From NCBI RefSeq assembly GCF_026210795.1, contig NC_089435.1, forward strand, positions 806,001-870,000: DNA of 64,000 bases. Direction: 5' to 3'. Shown here one piece after another: positions 35,250 through 46,050 of this stretch. Source of the DNA: Rhizophagus irregularis (taxonomy: Eukaryota > Glomeromycota > Glomeromycetes > Glomerales > Glomeraceae). The notes beneath the pieces are model-generated. The model made no database searches. It worked only from the letters and a program-made list of their open reading frames with translations, and had not been told where the DNA came from. A program made the position numbers and the translations under genes. Position 1 is the stretch's first letter. Each line of letters starts with the position of its first letter.

Positions 35250-36069
35250 ATGAAAATGTCTGAATTAATTGAATTAACTGAATTGGTTTTAGGAATTTGT
35301 ATAATGATTTTTATTAATGTTTGTTGTTGCGGTTGCATTTGGAGTAATTATCAAACATGGTTATAATTTTAATTATTCTCAAATCAATCGATTTATATAT
35401 TAAATCACTTTCTATCACTTTCTATTGTATGACTAGAACCATTGATCTGGATCTTATTCAGAACGAAACGACGGTAATAATTAATTTACATACTTCTCTC
35501 GATTTCTAAGATATTTTAAATAACAAAATATTTTTCTCATGTTAACTCTATCAAAAAAAATAATAATAATAATTTATCGATTATTTAGTGTTCTACCTGA
35601 TAACGAACACACATTCATCATTCTTTCACTCAAAGAAGAAAAACCTATAAGAGAATGTAATAATAAACATGAAAGCGATTCACTCAAAGAAGAAAAACCT
35701 ATAGGAGAATGTAATAATAAATATGAAAGTGAACCTATTATCGAGAAAATAAGGTAATCATACAAAGAATCTCGATTTTTAATTATCTGACAATAGTCAT
35801 AATATCTAATATGTCAATTATTTATTATGTCATTAGTAACGAACATACTGATATTGCTCCTTCACTTAAACAAATAGAAACAATAGAATCTGAGAAAGGA
35901 TGTAATACACACATATATATATTAAATTGTTTAATTCTTTATTTTAAAAAAATTAATTTTTTTTTTTTGAAAAATAGTGTTTGATGATGATGATGAAAAC
36001 CTTCACAAATATTTTGAAAGACTCAGTAAAAAAGTCGAAGTAGAAATTGAACGTAAAATTGATTATTAA
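35250..36069 (+). CDS. Probable small multi-exon gene, membrane N-terminus and internal repeat
   Basis: The first exon starts MKMSELIELTELVLGICIMI followed by FINVCCCGCIWSNYQTW: one hydrophobic helix with a CCCGC cluster, as in a signal anchor or a palmitoylated tail. Further putative exons are about 35441-35476, 35591-35754, 35837-35895 and 35980-36069. These encode VLPDNEHTFIILSLKEEKPI, NEHTDIAPSLKQIETIESEK and FDDDDENLHKYFERLSKKVE, ending KIDY-stop. The third exon holds an exact-register 54-bp tandem duplication (SLKEEKPIRECNNKHESD / SLKEEKPIGECNNKYESE). The splice joining the first and second exons is unclear: the only nearby donor is GTTATA and gives a stop with the acceptor at 35440. 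No family recognised. Confidence 0.4.
35626..35735 (+). repeat. 54-bp tandem coding repeat, two copies
   Basis: Two adjacent copies of TCACTCAAAGAAGAAAAACC.. differ at only a few positions and keep the reading frame (18 residues each). NEHT(F/D)I..SLK also recurs in the next putative exon at 35837, suggesting an older exon-sized duplication. Confidence 0.7.
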
Positions 36070-36675
36070 ATTTCTTTATTATCGGTATTATCTATTATTC
36101 TTAATAGGATTTCTTTATATTCTAGGAAAATTCCGGGATGGTACAACAATTAATGAAAGAGAATTTGAAAAGATTTAACTAAAATATGTAAATATATAAT
36201 TCTGATACTAAAGTAATTGGGTTTCCAGTAATATCTAATGGAAACATCGGAAAAATAATTTAGAATATTAATATTATTATCTAAAATTCCTTTTACATTT
36301 AAAATGATTCAATATGTATGAGTTAATTTTACTTATATATAATTTTGTAATTAAATAATTAAAAATCCCAAGTCATTCCTCTCTAAAAATTAACTTTTTT
36401 TCAAGCAAAACCTTAGTTATCCAAATGCTTTAATTTGTGGTACGTAAATTTACATGAAGCGTTTTTAAAATAATTGTTTCAAAAATACGGTAATTTGACT
36501 AATTTCAACCAAGAATCGATAAAATGTATTTAAGAACTTCATTTCGGATCACGTGCTTGCGGTCTGAATTACTGCGTCATTTTAATTTGATCGTATCTAA
36601 ATTCGTAAACATTTAAACATTTACATTAATTACAAAATTAACTAACTTATTAATAGACTTGGACTTTTCAAAAAT

Positions 36676-37110
36676 ATGAATATTAATGTAGAGAATAAAG
36701 TTGCTAATCTTGCGAACTCAGATGATTCTTCCGATGAACGAATAAAATGTAATAAATCAAATACTTTTCTTAATTGACGCAAAGAATGTAACTCCAAAAG
36801 ATTTCAACAAAATTTTGACAATTGGACCATTGGAAATGAACATGTTGATAAAGTTATTTAAAAAGTACAATTAAACCCAAGGAGTAATTGGGAGTTACTT
36901 GAATGGATCCCTTATATAAAATTAAGAAAAATAATTATAAAGATGCAAATTACCCTGGAATTAAAAATCCTCTTAAAAGTAGTGCAAAGTATGATTATTC
37001 AGTAGTACTTAAAAGTTTAAATGATTCATCAAGTATTAATGAGAGTTTTTAAATGAGGCAAGCAATTATTAAATATACTGTGACAAAACAATGAGTGAAA
37101 ATTTAGGTAT
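36676..37110 (+). pseudogene. Kinase-family N-terminal fragment, broken
   Basis: Starts MNINVENKVANLANSDDSSD. Pieces in changing frames then match the region before and at the start of the Rhizophagus kinase domain: FQQNFDNWTIGNEHVDKVI-stop, LNPRSNWELLEWIPYIKLRK (compare NRIVEWIPYDKLQNIEYL in the array kinases), and KDANYPGIKNPLKSSAKYDY followed by SVVLKSLNDSSSINESF, the ATP-lysine strand and helix C. The catalytic half is absent. Stops at two points and at least one frameshift show it is a pseudogene. Confidence 0.7.
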
Positions 37111-38899
37111 GTATAGCATAATATACATATCCTGTATAATGAAAAAATGAAAAAATCAACTACTGTATTATAACATACTTATTTTAGATGAATATAATCG
37201 AAGATTGAAATATAAGAAAATAAATTTCTTATGAAATTACATTAGCATCAAAGAATTTTTTTAAAAAAAATATGGTTTACTAGTTTAGTTTATTTACAAT
37301 TTTATATTATTTTTACAATATATATAAAAGAAATTGAAAATTACTAATGAAAATAAACTCTGCAATACGAAATAATAAAATAATGCAACATTTTAAAACT
37401 TCAAGATTTTTACGTATTCTCCTAAATACGCCTCTTTATCACACATTTATACATATCTAAAAAAAAGATCGTGTCAATTACTATAATACAAATCAATTTA
37501 GTATATCTGTTTCTAATGAAGTCCAACCACCCATCATTGGTTTGATAATGTTTCTAGAAATAACTGTTTTGCGTAAATCTGCTCGCCTATTTGAAAAGCT
37601 CGAGCGATCATTTTTGCTTGATATCCCATTTTTGTTATTTTTCTAGCTTACCTCTGCTTGATCCGCAACCACTTCACAACATGTTTTCCAAATGTTATTG
37701 TGAATTTTATTTACCATTCGAATTAAAATATCTTTTCTTCTCCAAGAAAGACTATTAATTTCAGAATCAATCCTTCGTTCTGTTCAAAAATATTTTGATG
37801 ATAGCAAGAACACCTTATACCTAAATATAATTTTTATGCTTAAAGATCTGTCTTAGCTACCGTAGTAATACTGTATACTCCTATTCAGCAAGAGAGCTGA
37901 AAATTAAATTTTTATTCATGGTATTGAAGTTTTAATTGCACGAATACGGCAATATATAATAAAAGTTCTAAGACAATAAATAATTAGGCGGGATCCCACC
38001 ATATCAGCATCAACAAAGTAAATGGTCTGAAAGTGACTTCTGGTTTTATTATATTTGGTGATGCTAAGTCTCATTTGAAGATAAGCAAAGCAATCTTGGT
38101 AGTTAGACGTTCAAAATAAACACTATGAATTATAAGTCAATCTGTACGAATAATAACATTCTTTGTCGCGGATTGAGAAATAAAAGAAATTCATGAATTT
38201 TATTGATAAAATACCAAAATAAAAATATTCATATCTAGCCTATCTGATCAGATCTCATTGAAAGAATTCGATGTGATGTTAATGAAAGATTCCATTTGGC
38301 AATGTCTCATTTTATCTCTAATATGGTTTAATAAAATAACATGACTTCGTTATTTTTCATAATGCAAACTAACCTACACACGCACACTAGCATGCAAGTA
38401 GCTAATAAGCGCCTTATTAATTCTTATAAAAAGATAAATTAGGTATATGATTCGGCTCATAGCTATGATACAAGGGTTTATTTTACAAAATGAAATGGCA
38501 TCCCTAAACTAATACTGCGAACTAAATTAATCTAAACTAACACATGATCCAGTTTCATTTGTCTCAATCATCAATATTCTGAATAGAAAAAAATGGTCAT
38601 CAGTTATATTTGAGACATGCAGTGTAAGAAATAAATTAACTTCATCTAACCTTAGTAAAGCCTCTCTCCTATTCAATAATAAAGTTGTACTGATTTACTT
38701 CTGTTAAAAATCCTTCCCAATGTGTTAGAAGTACTAGTATCAGTGGTGACGGAATACACTATAAAACTTCATTTGACGTAAGTCCTGAAAACAAAAAATG
38801 GGATGAGCAAATAAATACTATGAAAATACCTGACTAGAAAGACATTTATTGAATAACACGTCGTTAAACTATTTTATGATAGAACCTACTTTAATTATT
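37111..38899. other. Mostly intergenic; one decayed coding patch
   Basis: On the minus strand around 37520-37790 there are protein-like runs (RRIDSEINSLSWRRKDILIR, IHNNIWKTCCEVVADQAE, then IIKPMMGGWTSLETDIL) broken by stops. The first could come from a LINE C-terminal region but I cannot establish that. The rest shows nothing. Confidence 0.3.
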
Positions 38900-39234
38900 C
38901 AACTGAGTGATAAAGTCTGCAATGTTCATGGCTGGTCCTCTCCTTAAACCATCTTGCAAAAGCGTATTTTTGGTAAAGAAACGCTACACCGTTTCTAAAT
39001 CTCGATTTCACCATTGTTAAGAGAAAATTTATCTTTGTGGGAATTTAAAAAATTTTTGACAGCCACTACGCTCCAACCTTCAACTCCCTCAACTGACGGA
39101 TTAGCGTGAGTACTTGTAGAACTTAACATGTCATTAAATTTAGACAAATATGTTGAATAGAAAAAATAGGATTTGGGTATATATAAGAGATCTATTATCG
39201 CACAATTAATCAGATACAATAATAGTAATAGCAA
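38895..39234 (-). pseudogene. SAM-domain fragment
   Basis: Near the 3' part of the frame opening at 39234 the sequence reads VEGWSVVAVKNFLNSHKDKF followed by SLNNGEIEI-stop. In the next frame it continues LTKNTLLQDGLRRGPAMNIA and DFITQLNN-stop. Together this is a sterile-alpha-motif layout (W..V..FL.S....L....I..........L......L..GL..GP...I...I). It resembles the N-terminus of the disrupted gene at 31129, so both belong to the same extended family. A frameshift lies between the halves and no nuclease-like part follows. The upstream hydrophobic start (MLLLLLYLINCAIIDLLY) could be a fortuitous reading frame. Confidence 0.55.
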
Positions 39235-41819
39235 ATATTAAGTAGCGAGAGAAATATATGATACTATCAAAGTACGCGGATCCTGGGCAGTTCCAGCATC
39301 ATTTTGTTTCATTTCCGAGAGACTGGTTCCCAAAGACGAAGCTCCAAAAACAAAAAGGTAGCGGAACACAATAACGTTGTTGAATAATAAGACGTAAAAT
39401 AGTAATAACTTTAATTATTCAACCGCACCACAACCTTGCATCAGTTTTTGTCCAGACTCGATCTTAAAATTCCTGTTTGTATCAAGGAACGCTAGAACAA
39501 TCCTCAATTTCCCAATTTAAACATAAATAAGAAACAACTCCACTTCTTTGGACTTCAAAATAATGTTTGACCGCGTGAACTGTTTCAAATGGAGAATTTA
39601 TAGAAGAGTACATTTCTTTGTTTTTCAGTGCAAAAAAATAGAGTCGGGATATATATATATAATCGATTGTCGCACGACACGATCCGCACGATCATTACAT
39701 CATCGCATCGATCACGAGAGCTGTCAAAAATTTTGGAGGCAAAGTAAAAAAAATTCCGATTTACTCTCATTATTCTAACTTTGCAACCTATTCAAGGAGT
39801 GATCGAGTTGCTTACACGTTAATTAAAATCAGGTGACTAACGAAATCGATCATATGAAATTTTAAAAATAAATCACGTGCGTACAATTAAATCATAATGA
39901 CGTTTCTTTCGTTTCTACTATTTTCAAATCCGTATTTTTAAACAAAACCACAATCACGTTCAGAACTTCTTTCACATTATTATGCGACACTTAATATGCA
40001 TTGAAATTTGTCCTCGACCTTCTTCGTTAAATTTGATGACATATGAGATTTCGAAAACCTGATTGACTAGGACTAAAAGTCAGAAAATTTCAATCCCTGC
40101 AGATATCACAATACCGTAAATATTATCAAAATCGGCATCATCCTTTCATTTGTTTTATTTGTTTTCAATCTCTCTCGGATCTAGTCATAGATACTGTGTT
40201 AATTCCGTTCTAGATTCAGAAATTGCAATACAGATAGGATAGTAACATCGTTATGCAAATAGATTTATTTGATATATATATTTTAACATGGCCAAAATCT
40301 AAGAAAGTTGCATGAAACATTAAATTAGAATAATATAATTATATTCACTTATTTTAATAACTTTATCCAACTTTTGACCAAAATTCAAGGTTAGTTTATA
40401 CACATTGCCATAATTCAAATCAATAATCTTATCCATATTTCTAAATTCAATTATTATTATCCAGAATTTAAATCCAAATAAATTTAATACAGTTAAAAAT
40501 CTTTAATCTAGATCTCATTCAATGCATGCTAAACTACACGATTCGAAGCAAAAATCGCGGAATACACTAAACAACATGTACTGTACAGCGAGAAAGTAAA
40601 AGAACTTTTGAAACAGCTAATCATAGACTACTAAAGTTAGTCTATTGCAAGATAGAAACAAAAATGTATTCAAATTATTATGAATATTAACGTGTATAGA
40701 ATAGCTACAGGATTAGGATCATTTACTATCACTTAATTCAGTAAATTGTTAGATTATTAATTATCGCTTTAATTCCGGCCAAGATATATGATAATTCCAT
40801 TCTGACCAGCATTATGAACTTTGCCTTTTGTTTTGTAACTTTAGGTTACACTTTATTGGCATTAGCTGAATAATGAACAAAAGGAAAAAAAATACTAACA
40901 GCTAAAGATTATGATTTAAAAAATGATACACAACTGATAATCAATTCCTTCTCGCAAAATTAGTGGATCTATTGCTTTTTCTTTTATAAGATGAACAATA
41001 TTCTATTTGAAATAATTTATTGGTGGAGCAGATTTTTTTTTTACTACTTAGGAATTTGAAATTTTCAATGAAGGAAAAACTCTCACGTTTAGAATAAAAT
41101 AGGGAAAATCTCAAGGTTTTCATATGGTAGAAATATTTGGGGATGGTCACGAGCTAAAATAAGAATGTTCGACATTTCGAAGTTAATCCTTGCCTAAAAA
41201 TTTGCAAACATATAAATAAATATATACCATGTTACAATCCGAATTTCGTGCGATTACATAATCTATCAAAAGAAATAATAAATAAATAAATAAAAGAAAA
41301 ATATTTTAATATTTCATTAATTTAGGATATTATTATTTAATTAAATAATTAAAAATAAAATTGGCGTATAGATAGATAACAATGGCTTAAATATATTTGA
41401 ACATGCTTTTTGTAAAATCGCCGGCCGATATGAACAGGTGAGAGTGTGTGTATCATTTGTATCATTTGTAATACATTATTGTTTGGTATTAAATGTTGTG
41501 ACTGATTAATATTTGAAGTTGCTATTTATTCAGTCAAATTACAGTAAATCCCTTTTTACTATTTATTCTCCCAATACAAAAAGGATTTTGTTTGCAACAC
41601 ATGACGAATTAACCCAAAATTGTAAAGATTTGATAGGAAAAAAAGAGAAATCAAATAAGTACTCCCAAACATTTCTGCCTCATGTACCTTATCACATTTT
41701 CTAAATTATCCGTCCAAACATCTACACTTCTCTTAATTAACTCTTCCTCGGAAACCTTTTGAAATCAAAATTCTTTCATTTTTTAATTTTTTAAAATTTT
41801 TTAAAAGCAAAAAGTAACA
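39235..41819. other. Gene-poor DNA between accessory and core regions
   Basis: About 2.6 kb without a gene I can support. Short ORFs (39548-39778 plus, 40941-41150 minus, 41513-41704 plus) lack domains. The stretch 39640-39730 is a local GC peak containing repeated ATCG/CACGA motifs. Confidence 0.4.
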
Positions 41820-42227
41820 ATGGATGCTCGTGAATTGCGATCGGTTGCGATGTCTATAATACTCAAACAAAGAGTATGTCGGATGCTACCAACGCCTTCA
41901 TCTTTACATAATAAACAGGGATTCCAAACTTATCCACCGATAAATCGTAGAAGACGTCAAACCTATGAATACAAAGAAATAGACATTTCAGCATTTGACG
42001 CCTTATTTGAAGGGAAACTTATCGAAGGCATTCCAGACATGATGCCCTCTCCAAAACCAACAACTACCTTTACATTTAACGAAAAAAGATCTCGATATAG
42101 ACATATTAAAGAAAGAGAGTTCTTTATAAATTGTAAAAAATCTGTTTCGCAACTCATACTTTATTGGGAAACTGTGTGGCTAGTTGGAAAGGATAGCGCT
42201 GGAAGGTGTGCTGGTTGGAATTGGTAA
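41820..42227 (+). CDS. Hypothetical protein, 135 aa
   Basis: A single open exon with a good start context (AACAATGG) and ordinary amino-acid composition. It begins MDARELRSVAMSIILKQRVC; the middle is basic (INRRRRQTYEYKEID); a segment FDALFEGKLIEGIPDMMPSP has a helix plus proline-rich linker; the end is LILYWETVWLVGKDSAGRCA followed by GWNW. No signal peptide, membrane helix or known motif was recognised. It is convergent with the MerT-HMA gene. Likely lineage-specific; it could be a small regulatory or adaptor protein, but that is not shown by the sequence. Confidence 0.55.
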   Translation: MDARELRSVAMSIILKQRVCRMLPTPSSLHNKQGFQTYPPINRRRRQTYEYKEIDISAFDALFEGKLIEGIPDMMPSPKPTTTFTFNEKRSRYRHIKEREFFINCKKSVSQLILYWETVWLVGKDSAGRCAGWNW

Positions 42228-42616
42228 AATAAAATTAATAAGATTACATAATTATATATATACATATACTGTGTATATATGTTTAATCGATCTGATCATA
42301 TTTCATTGTCTCGCCCGTATATAAACATTCTTAATAATAGACTTGTATATTTTTTCAAAAATTTTTTTATTCTTAATTCATATAATTAACTTATAGACAT
42401 CTCAGAAGGTTTTTATTATTATAGTAATCAGATTAAGATTCTCTTTTATTTACCAACTGTAAGAGAGAGTTTTAACTCTAAAACCTATTTAGTTATTATT
42501 TATATATTAATAAAAATATCTTCTTTTCTTTCAAATGATGAATGATTAGAACAATCAATGATTAATTTAAATGATGAAAAAAATAGAATATATATAGTTA
42601 CATAAATTTTCTATCA
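42228..42616. other. Convergent intergenic region
   Basis: 3'-3' space between the 41820 gene and the MerT-HMA gene. It holds AATAAA-like polyadenylation signals for both directions and nothing else. Confidence 0.5.
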
Positions 42617-43204
42617 TTAGTACTTATTCTCAATATAATGTTGAATAACTTTTGGTTCATATTTGAAGTCTACCATTTTCACCCAGGTTTCAATATCAAC
42701 TGGTTTATAATTACCAGGTATAACACTAACAATAGCTGATTGATTATTAAAATAAACTTTTGAATCTACCACGAAAGGTTTAGAATCAAATTGAGTTTTA
42801 ATCCTATTAGCACATCCCTCGCAACTTATTCCATTGATTTGAACAACAAATATTTCAACTTCTTCTGTTAAAGGCTTTTCTAAATTAAATGGTGATATTG
42901 TAATTTTTCCTTGATTATATAAAGAAATCAATTCTGGAGATGTTGATAAAGATAACGAAATCAGCAATGTAACTAAGGTTTGTTTCGAATTTAACCCATA
43001 CTTAGTCATCGTATATAATATCAGGACCGTGGTAAAAGATAGAAATATTGGTCGATATGGTGTTAAAATGCTGAATCCTGCACAACTGATCGAGAATATG
43101 TTAAGGATTAGTTGTATAATACAACAGCTTGAGCCTAGAAGGCCAGTAGTAATTGCCCAAATATATGATGATTTATCCGAAGGAAAAGCGCTTTTAGGTT
43201 GCAT
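42617..43204 (-). CDS. MerT-like membrane protein fused to an HMA domain (195 aa)
   Basis: Single exon. Residues about 14-37 form a first membrane helix carrying a CC pair (TTGLLGSSCCIIQLILNIF). A second helix contains CAGFSILTPYRPIFLSFTTV, in which 'L.PYRPIF' is the hallmark of bacterial mercury transporter MerT; a third spans about residues 72-92. The C-terminal third (residues about 115-190) is a heavy-metal-associated domain with the metal site GISCEGCANR (GxxCxxC) and the usual beta-alpha-beta spacing, as in MerP. MerT passes Hg(II) across the inner membrane via its cysteine pair, taking it from MerP; here donor and channel would be one chain. No targeting peptide is clear. It is divergent from the NAD(H) kinase with 176 bp between the starts. 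Metal and membrane are unknown. The MerT reading rests on motif recall. Confidence 0.75.
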   Translation of the reverse strand: MQPKSAFPSDKSSYIWAITTGLLGSSCCIIQLILNIFSISCAGFSILTPYRPIFLSFTTVLILYTMTKYGLNSKQTLVTLLISLSLSTSPELISLYNQGKITISPFNLEKPLTEEVEIFVVQINGISCEGCANRIKTQFDSKPFVVDSKVYFNNQSAIVSVIPGNYKPVDIETWVKMVDFKYEPKVIQHYIENKY

Positions 43205-43380
43205 ATTGTATAAAAATAATTTTGAAAATTAAGAAATTGAGGAAGAACACGCATAACGACCAGCAACCATAAACAACACATATATCCATAGAACTATTGT
43301 AACACAAGTCACCAGATTTAATTAACGCATTTGATTAGATGTTAGAAATCTTCATTTATTAGAACTATTAATTTTTATTC
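43205..43380. promoter_or_regulatory. Shared divergent promoter region
   Basis: Only 176 bp separate the ATG codons of the MerT-HMA gene (minus) and the mitochondrial NAD(H) kinase (plus), so both promoters must lie here or overlap the genes. No single motif stands out; CGCATAACGACC at about 43251-43262 is the only GC-containing cluster. Confidence 0.5.
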
Positions 43381-45838
43381 ATGTCTTTTAGACGAGTAAT
43401 TCCTTTATTTAAACTCTTCACTAATACCGAAAACTATAACAGACGTGTATTATGTCATACCATTCCTTTTTCTAGTCCACAAAAACATTTTATCAAATTT
43501 CGGTATTATTCAAATACAAGGGATTTACCCGACAGGGTAGAATTTCTATTGAGTAAAATTGGAAAAGAATCTGGTAATTTGCTTTTACTTTACGCATATG
43601 TGAAGTTTTAAAGCTTAAACCTACTTATTTTTATATTGAATATAAGATATATCTCAAACGTCAACAACGACTGAAAAAGCCACTACAGAAATTAAAGAAA
43701 TTATCGGTTCAACATATGGGTAAATAAAGTTTCTCTTATTTACGTTACGATTAAGTAAAAAATTAAGAACATCTTATTCTTTAGAGTAAATTATCGATTA
43801 AAATGGATGGAACCTCCACGCTCAGTTCTGGTTGTGAAAAAACCGTTTACCAAATCAACTGATAAAGCACTCTTGGAAATTGTAAAGTACGTCTGAAAAA
43901 AAAAATTCCTTACATATGATTTATTATTAAATCATTAAACTTATTTCCACAATAAACTCTTCAGTTGGTTACATGAATCTTATCCTAATATAAATATCAT
44001 TGTTGAACCTGAGGTAGCTAAAAAATTTGAAAATGAATTACCATACGTGTTTATTTCACAAGGTGGGTGGTTTAATCAAATGTTTTTTTTATATGAATTA
44101 AACTAAATGATATTTTAAAACAAAATTAGGACATGGAGATGAATATACACGTATTGTAGATTTTGTTATAACAATAGGTGGCGATGGAACAATTCTTCAC
44201 GTTTCATCACTTTTCAATCAATGTGTTCCTCCAGTCATATCATTCTCGATGGGGACATTAGGATTTCTGCTTCCTTTTCGTATCCTTAATAAACTGTGTG
44301 AATAAATATCAATACATACTTTAGAATACCTTGACTGATGTAATATCATTGGATAGATTTACAACATTACAAATCTGCGTTAGAAGACATAATCAAAGGA
44401 AACGTCTCGCTATTACTTCGCATGAGACTTTCTTGCTCGATGTGGAACACAGAAGGGAAAAGAATTACAAAAGATGACATTGAGATTGGTAATTAATGGC
44501 TACACAGCAGCGTAAATTTTATTTAAACAATAGTTCTGATTTAGATATTGTATTTTTTTTTTAATCAGGTAATTTACAATCCATGAATGAAGTCAATTTA
44601 CATCGAGGGCGTTATCCACACCTTACTGCCATCGAATGCTTTGTGGATGGACAATTTTTAACGGATGCTGTGGTAAATTATCTTAATGGTTTACTAAGTA
44701 ATCTTATGAAGTCAACCCCTTTTCTCCACAGATGAAATATGAAATATTTTTAGAATACAGTATAAGATATAGCTAATCACATTTTCATTCTTTTATCTAG
44801 GCGGATGGGTTGATAATTGCCACTCCTACAGGCTCAACAGCATACTCATTGTCAGCTGGCATGTTTTCTTATTTATTTACTTATGAATAGAAATTTTTGA
44901 AAGAACTGAATATTGACCTGGCATATATCAGTGGAAGATGTTTATCTCTTCAATGGTTTGGATCAAATTGCCTGGGGTTTATTAATCAATGATGAATCTT
45001 ACCATTGAAGGGATAAGTAGCTCAAGGTACAAGTTGGACGCGTTTTATGCTCGAAATATTATTGATAAGATCATATTATTTTATTGATAATGCCAGAATC
45101 CAAAAAAGATACTCGTAAATTAAAATTAGAAACTCAATGTATTGGATTGTAAATTAATATAGGAGGACCTATAATACATCCATCTGTGCAAAGTCTCATT
45201 GTTACCCCTATTTGTCCAAGATCACTTTCTTTTCGACCTATTTTATTACCACCAGATGTAAAAATACAACTAATGGTAAGCTTGATTAGTATGTAATTAC
45301 GTAATATTAATTTTACTCTTCATTTTTAAAGTTTTGATTTAAATTTCTAGATTGGTGAAGAAAGTCGTGCTCCAGTAGAAGTTACAATAGATGGAAGAAT
45401 AATATGCATGTTGAAAAAAGGAGAATGGTTAGAGGTAAGATCATATAATTTAATTTGACTTTTTTTTTAAAAAAAAAAGAAATATATAGTTTTTCTCTAA
45501 GGGCGTCATAGCACAATCAAATTAAAGATATGGTGGTTTACAAAAAAGATACAGTATACAGAGAATGAGAATCGGTTTGATTCTGAAAAAGGGTCCTAAT
45601 CAAATACATGGTACTTGCGCTAAATGTGCCAATAAAAGAACCATATTCGTCAATAAGGATATGAAAGTTTAACATAATATTTATTTTATTTATTTAATAG
45701 GTACAAATGTCACCTTATCCAATTCCTTGCGTGAACAGAATTGATGAGGGAGTTGATTGGGTTAAGGATATTAATGATTTATTAAAGTGGAACCAAAACT
45801 TTGTAAATAAGCAATTACTTACACACGGATTTGTTTAA
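43381..45838 (+). CDS. POS5: Mitochondrial NAD(H) kinase (414 aa)
   Basis: Phosphorylates NADH/NAD to NADPH/NADP with ATP. Exons: 43381-43573, 43647-43719, 43785-43886, 43965-44062, 44130-44279, 44357-44488, 44569-44672, 44801-44858, 45163-45275, 45351-45434, 45701-45838, together 1245 bp. The first 50 residues are basic and lack acids ([10 protein letters not shown].. RRVLCHT), a likely mitochondrial presequence, which favours the Pos5 type over cytosolic Utr1/Yef1. Kinase signatures: [31 protein letters not shown], the [12 protein letters not shown] loop, [13 protein letters not shown]. The intron after SAG starts GC (44859) rather than GT and is 304 bp, far longer than its neighbours; all other introns are GT-AG. 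The symbol is given by analogy to the yeast gene. Confidence 0.9.
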
Positions 45839-46050
45839 TATACATTTATCCTTAATAATTATTTTCGTAGAATTACTTTCAGGAAAAATTTAATAAATAA
45901 GACAAATTATTGTTAAAAAATAATATTAAAAAAACTTTTTTCAGTATTTTCACAAGGTTATTTTAATACTAGTGGCAGAAGGGATATAAGGAGATTATTT
46001 TAATAAATGTCAAATTAATATATAGATCCTATCTAAGGAAGTCATGGTTA

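Noticed and set aside
43029-43232. Plus-strand ORF over the MerT-HMA gene
   Set aside because: Antisense shadow of a clear membrane protein; no domain of its own.
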